Positions 60,865-64,000 of a stretch of 64,000 nt of DNA are shown here, piece by piece. The stretch comes from Ga0077527 sp021300125. Lineage in GTDB: Bacteria; Pseudomonadota; Gammaproteobacteria; Burkholderiales; SG8-41. The position numbers and the translations under genes were made by a program. The notes below the pieces were generated by a model. That model did no database searches. It was not told where the DNA came from and worked only from the letters and a program-made list of their open reading frames with translations. The DNA lies in the NCBI GenBank assembly GCA_046339595.1, contig JBKDUF010000027.1:1-64000 (forward strand), in the 5' to 3' direction. Position 1 is the first letter of the stretch. Every line of letters begins with the position of its first letter.

Positions 60865-61719
60865 TCAGCCTGCGGTGGCGCGGGGCCGCCAGCGGCCGCT
60901 GTCGACCAGGCACAGGAAATCCTGCAGCACCCGGTTGAACTGTTCCGGTTCCTCGGTGTTCAGCGTGTGCCCGGAGGCGGGGCAGATCCACAGCCGTGCA
61001 TTGCGGCAGACCTTCTTCATGAATAGCGCCGGCGCGAGGCTGCCCTCGTCCTCGTCGCCGCACATCACCAGTAGCGGCGGCCGGTAGTTTTTCAGCGCGC
61101 GTTCGAGCGCATAGACCGGCGGGCGTTTTGCCTGTACGCCGCGCAGCACTCCGGCGAGTCCGGTGCCGGAGTGGCTGCGGTGGATGCGCAGGAATTCAGC
61201 GAAACCGCGCGGGTCCTTCTGTTTCTGCGGCAGTCGCGCGGGTGAAATGCCGCGTGCCTTCAGCGCAGCTGCGGTGCCGGCGGTCTCGAACAGCCGGGCG
61301 TGGGCTTCGGTCGCGCGCAGGAATGCGGCGCGGGTCGCCGGGTCGGAGCCCGCGCCGGCGGCGAGTGCGGTCACGGACAGCGCCATCGCCGGATAACGGA
61401 TGCCGAACTGCAGCGCGGTGTAGGCGCCCATGGAGCAGCCTGCGATATGCGCCCTGCGGGTGTGCAGGTGGCGCAGCAGGTCGGCAATGTCTTCCACGGC
61501 GATGCGCCAGGAATATTTTGAACGCGCCTTCGGTACGTCCGAGGGCGGGTAACCGCGGGCATTGAAGGCGACCACGCGGTGGCGGCGCGCAAAAAAGCGC
61601 AGCTGCGGCTCCCAGCTGCGCGCATCGCCCGAAAACTCGTGCACGAATACCAGCGGTGTGCCGCTTCCTGCGGTTTCATAGTGCAGGCGGATGCCGTCGC
61701 GGGTGGTGGCGAAGGGCAT
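60865..61719 (-). CDS. Alpha/beta hydrolase
   Basis: 284 residues. It starts MPFATTRDGIRLHYETAGSG; the oxyanion region is VFVHEFSGDARSWEPQL, the nucleophile elbow AGCSMGAYTAL (Ser near 97) and the catalytic His in SGHTLNTEEPEQF. It resembles 3-oxoadipate enol-lactonase-like and chloroperoxidase-like hydrolases. Substrate unknown. It is convergent with the cNMP gene (6-bp gap) and lies after miaA on the same strand. Confidence 0.85.
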   Translation of the reverse strand: MPFATTRDGIRLHYETAGSGTPLVFVHEFSGDARSWEPQLRFFARRHRVVAFNARGYPPSDVPKARSKYSWRIAVEDIADLLRHLHTRRAHIAGCSMGAYTALQFGIRYPAMALSVTALAAGAGSDPATRAAFLRATEAHARLFETAGTAAALKARGISPARLPQKQKDPRGFAEFLRIHRSHSGTGLAGVLRGVQAKRPPVYALERALKNYRPPLLVMCGDEDEGSLAPALFMKKVCRNARLWICPASGHTLNTEEPEQFNRVLQDFLCLVDSGRWRPRATAG

Positions 61720-61733
61720 GGCGGGACTCCGTT

Positions 61734-62699
61734 TCAGGATTCGCCGGCGATCACCAGCGCCTCCAGTTCATGGCGCAGGTATTGCAGCACGCGTTCGCCC
61801 AGTTCCGGGTCGAGGCAGTCGAATTCGGTGACGTTGTCCATGCCGCGCAGCCAGGTCAGCTGGCGCTTGGCCAGCTGGCGGGTGGCGGCAATGCCCTGCT
61901 CGAGCAGTTCGGCGCGGCTGATGCGGTTGTCGAGGAAATCCCAGGCCTGGCGGTAGCCGACGCAGCGCATCGAGGGCATGTCGGGTTCCAGTCCGTATTC
62001 CTCGCGCAGCCTGCGCAGCTCATCAATCAGCCCGGCCTCAAGCATGGCCTCGAAGCGTTGCGCAATACGCTCGTGCAGCGCGGCGCGGTCGCCCGGTGTG
62101 AGCGCGATGCGGATCGGCGTGTACGGGAAATACACGTATTTCGGTTTTTTGAGCAGGTCGGTCATCGACTTGCCGGTGATGTAGTAGATCTCCAGCGCAC
62201 GCTGGATGCGCTGCGCGTCGGTCGGCTCCAGCCTTGCCGCGGTGTCGGGGTCGATCCGGCGCAGCTTCTCGTGCACCCCGGGCCAGCCTTCCTCGTCGGC
62301 CATGGTTTCGATGATGAGGCGGATCGTGGAGTCCGCTTCGGGCAGGTCATTGAGTCCCTCGACCAGTGCCTTGAAGTAGAGCATGGTGCCGCCGACCAGC
62401 AGCGGAATGTTGCCGCGCTCGGTGATTTCGCGCATCAGCGCCAGCGCGTCATCGCGGAATTTCGCCGCGGAATAGCTTTCGTGCGGCTCGATCACATCGA
62501 TCAGGTGGTGCGGTGCGCGCCTGAGCAGTTCCGCATCCGGCTTCGCGGTGCCGATGTCCATGCCCTGGTAGACCAGCGCCGAATCGACGCTGATGATTTC
62601 GCAGGGCAGCGTGGCGGCGAGCTGCGCCGCCACCGCGGTCTTGCCGCTGGCGGTGGGGCCCATCAGCAGGATGGCGGGTGGATGCACCGGGGCCGGCAT
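61734..62699 (-). CDS. miaA: tRNA dimethylallyltransferase
   Basis: 321 residues. Walker A is GPTASGKT (14-21). ISVDSALVYQGMDIGTAKP, PLLVGGTMLYFKAL and RQLAKRQLTWLRG are family signatures. It adds a dimethylallyl group to A37 of tRNAs reading U-starting codons. It follows mutL with an AT-rich element between them and no clear Shine-Dalgarno before the ATG. Confidence 0.97.
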   Translation of the reverse strand: MPAPVHPPAILLMGPTASGKTAVAAQLAATLPCEIISVDSALVYQGMDIGTAKPDAELLRRAPHHLIDVIEPHESYSAAKFRDDALALMREITERGNIPLLVGGTMLYFKALVEGLNDLPEADSTIRLIIETMADEEGWPGVHEKLRRIDPDTAARLEPTDAQRIQRALEIYYITGKSMTDLLKKPKYVYFPYTPIRIALTPGDRAALHERIAQRFEAMLEAGLIDELRRLREEYGLEPDMPSMRCVGYRQAWDFLDNRISRAELLEQGIAATRQLAKRQLTWLRGMDNVTEFDCLDPELGERVLQYLRHELEALVIAGES

Positions 62700-62730
62700 A
62701 GATTGTTCAATTAAAACAATAATTTACGAT
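62700..62730. repeat. AT-rich boundary element E8
   Basis: Minus strand reads TAAATTATTGTTTTAATTGA and then ACAATCT, ending at the miaA start codon. It is almost the same as element E6. Confidence 0.55.
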
Positions 62731-62732
62731 GA

Positions 62733-64000
62733 TCATTCGCCACGCCGGAAGAGGCGGTCGAGGTCGTTGACGCTGAGGGCATGCCAGGTCGGGCGGCCAT
62801 GGTTGCACTGACCCGAGCGTTCGGTGGCTTCCATGTCGCGCAGCAGCGCATTCATTTCGGGAATGGAGAGCCTGCGGTTGGCGCGCACCGCGGCGTGACA
62901 GGCCATGGTGCCGAGCAGCTCGTTGCGGCGTTCAGTGGCGATGCGGCTGGCGCCGAATTCGCGCACTTCATGCAGCACGTCCAGTGCCAGTGCCTGGGTA
63001 TCGGCATCGGCGAGCAGCGCCGGCACGCCGCGCACCACGATCGCGCCGGGGCCGGCAGGCGCGACATCAAAGCCGAGATCCTGCAGCGCTTCATGTTCAT
63101 CTTCGGCGGTGGCGACGTCCAGCGCCTCGGCATTGAAGCGCACCGGTACCAGCAGCGGCTGCATCGGAATCGCGCGGCCATCGAGTGCGGTTTTCAGGCG
63201 CTCGTACATGATGCGTTCGTGAGCGGCGTGCATGTCGATGATGATCAGGCCCTGGCTGTTCTCGGCGAGGATGTAGATGCCGGCGAGCTGGGCCAGCGCA
63301 AAGCCCAGCGGATGCTCGTCGTTGCCGGCGGGCAATGCCGGCGGTGCTGCTTGTGGCGTCGTGTCGGGCAGGACCGCGGTTGCCGTCGCAGCTGCAGGTG
63401 CAGGTCGTGCAAACAGCGTGTCGTAGAGCGCCAGCGGCTGGGATGCAATTGGCTGAGATACGCCGAGGCGCATCATCGACTGGCTGGAGTACTGGGCGGG
63501 TGCCGAAGGTGCCGGCGCCATTGGTGCAGGGGCGGTTGTTGCCACTGCCGCCGTGTCGCCGGCCGAACGCGCCAGCGCCTTGTGCAGGGCGTGAAAGATG
63601 AACTGGTGCGCGGCACGGGCATCGCGGAAACGCACCTCGGCCTTGGCCGGATGTACGTTGACGTCGACCAGCTGCGGGTCGATGTCGAGAAACAGTACGA
63701 AGGCCGGATGGCGGTCGTGGTGCAGCACATCGGCATAGGCCTGGCGGATGGCATGCGCCACCAGCTTGTCGCGGATGCAGCGGCCGTTGACGAAAAAATA
63801 CTGGGCGTCTCGCGTGCCTTTTGCGTGCGAGGGCGAACTGATCGCGCCGCGGATCGCAATCGGTCCGCCGGACTCCCCCACCGGCAGTGCGCCGTCGCCG
63901 AAATCCTCGCCGAGGATGGCGGCGATGCGAGCCGGCAGCGGCTGCGGCTTCAGCTGATAACGGGCGCGGCCGTTGTGCGACAGCGAGAATGCGACGTCGG
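62733..64000 (-). CDS. mutL: DNA mismatch repair protein MutL, partial
   Basis: 421 residues are visible; the N-terminal ATPase part lies beyond the window edge. Visible are the end of the GHKL/S5 domains (FVNGRCIRDKLVAHAIRQAY, VDVNVHPAKAEVRF), a Pro/Ala-rich linker, and a C-terminal dimerisation domain with endonuclease motifs: DMHAAHERIMYE (usual DQHAX2EX4E, with Met for Gln), ACHAAVRA and CNHGRP. This implies the nicking type of MutL that works without MutH. The neighbouring miaA is its normal partner. Confidence 0.96.
   Translation of the reverse strand, partial: DVAFSLSHNGRARYQLKPQPLPARIAAILGEDFGDGALPVGESGGPIAIRGAISSPSHAKGTRDAQYFFVNGRCIRDKLVAHAIRQAYADVLHHDRHPAFVLFLDIDPQLVDVNVHPAKAEVRFRDARAAHQFIFHALHKALARSAGDTAAVATTAPAPMAPAPSAPAQYSSQSMMRLGVSQPIASQPLALYDTLFARPAPAAATATAVLPDTTPQAAPPALPAGNDEHPLGFALAQLAGIYILAENSQGLIIIDMHAAHERIMYERLKTALDGRAIPMQPLLVPVRFNAEALDVATAEDEHEALQDLGFDVAPAGPGAIVVRGVPALLADADTQALALDVLHEVREFGASRIATERRNELLGTMACHAAVRANRRLSIPEMNALLRDMEATERSGQCNHGRPTWHALSVNDLDRLFRRGE

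Overview
The window is high in G+C, with genes packed a few bases apart or overlapping and strong G/C bias at third codon positions. Gene content points to a betaproteobacterium, probably of the order Burkholderiales. The clues are two Bug-family tripartite tricarboxylate receptors, several MmgE/PrpD and acyl-CoA genes, the block xseA / exbB-exbD-lpxK-ycaR-kdsB-adk, a phosphofructokinase with pyrophosphate-type features, and a MutL carrying endonuclease motifs. The assignment rests on family knowledge only; there is no rRNA or tRNA here to anchor it. I see no phage, insertion sequence or CRISPR array.

Layout. 1-6.3 kb: ketopantoate-reductase-like, MmgE/PrpD, TcuA-like flavoprotein (with a histone-H1-like tail), a repeat-containing membrane protein and an isocitrate-lyase-fold lyase. 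6.6-10.8 kb: a MoxR-type AAA+ ATPase with its VWA partner (CbbQ/CbbO or NorQ/NorD type) and a cupin. 10.8-16.5 kb: a membrane flippase-like protein, a LysR regulator, alr, an alpha/beta hydrolase and radA. 17.0-27.8 kb: a catabolic block with two acyl-CoA dehydrogenases, two Bug solute receptors flanking an NDP-forming acyl-CoA synthetase, MmgE/PrpD, and etfBA.

27.8-34.8 kb is the most unusual part. Six paralogous class I SAM-methyltransferase-fold proteins, each with a signal peptide and none with a cysteine in the mature chain, lie in one array. Five of them form a tightly coupled operon, and a membrane-fused spermidine-synthase-like gene is inserted in the opposite orientation. An amino-acid/polyamine-type permease follows. 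I do not know a described system of this form.

36-46 kb: htpG (with a heat-shock-like promoter), a second ketopantoate-reductase-like gene, a histidine phosphatase, an FAH-family hydrolase, a LysR regulator, a TerC protein behind a yybP-ykoY manganese riboswitch, a soluble pyrophosphatase missing a conserved metal ligand, a GST and a FIST-domain protein. 46-52.3 kb: DUF599, an ornithine-cyclodeaminase-like gene, the proton-pumping pyrophosphatase hppA, phosphofructokinase and adk. 52.4-64 kb: the kdsB/ycaR/lpxK/exbD/exbB operon, uup, an SDR, xseA, a double cyclic-nucleotide-domain protein, a hydrolase, miaA and a partial mutL.

A second pattern cuts across the window. Short AT-rich segments of about 30-40 bp with a shared degenerate core (ATTGTTTTAATTGA-like) sit at eight gene boundaries, often directly against a start codon that has no Shine-Dalgarno sequence.
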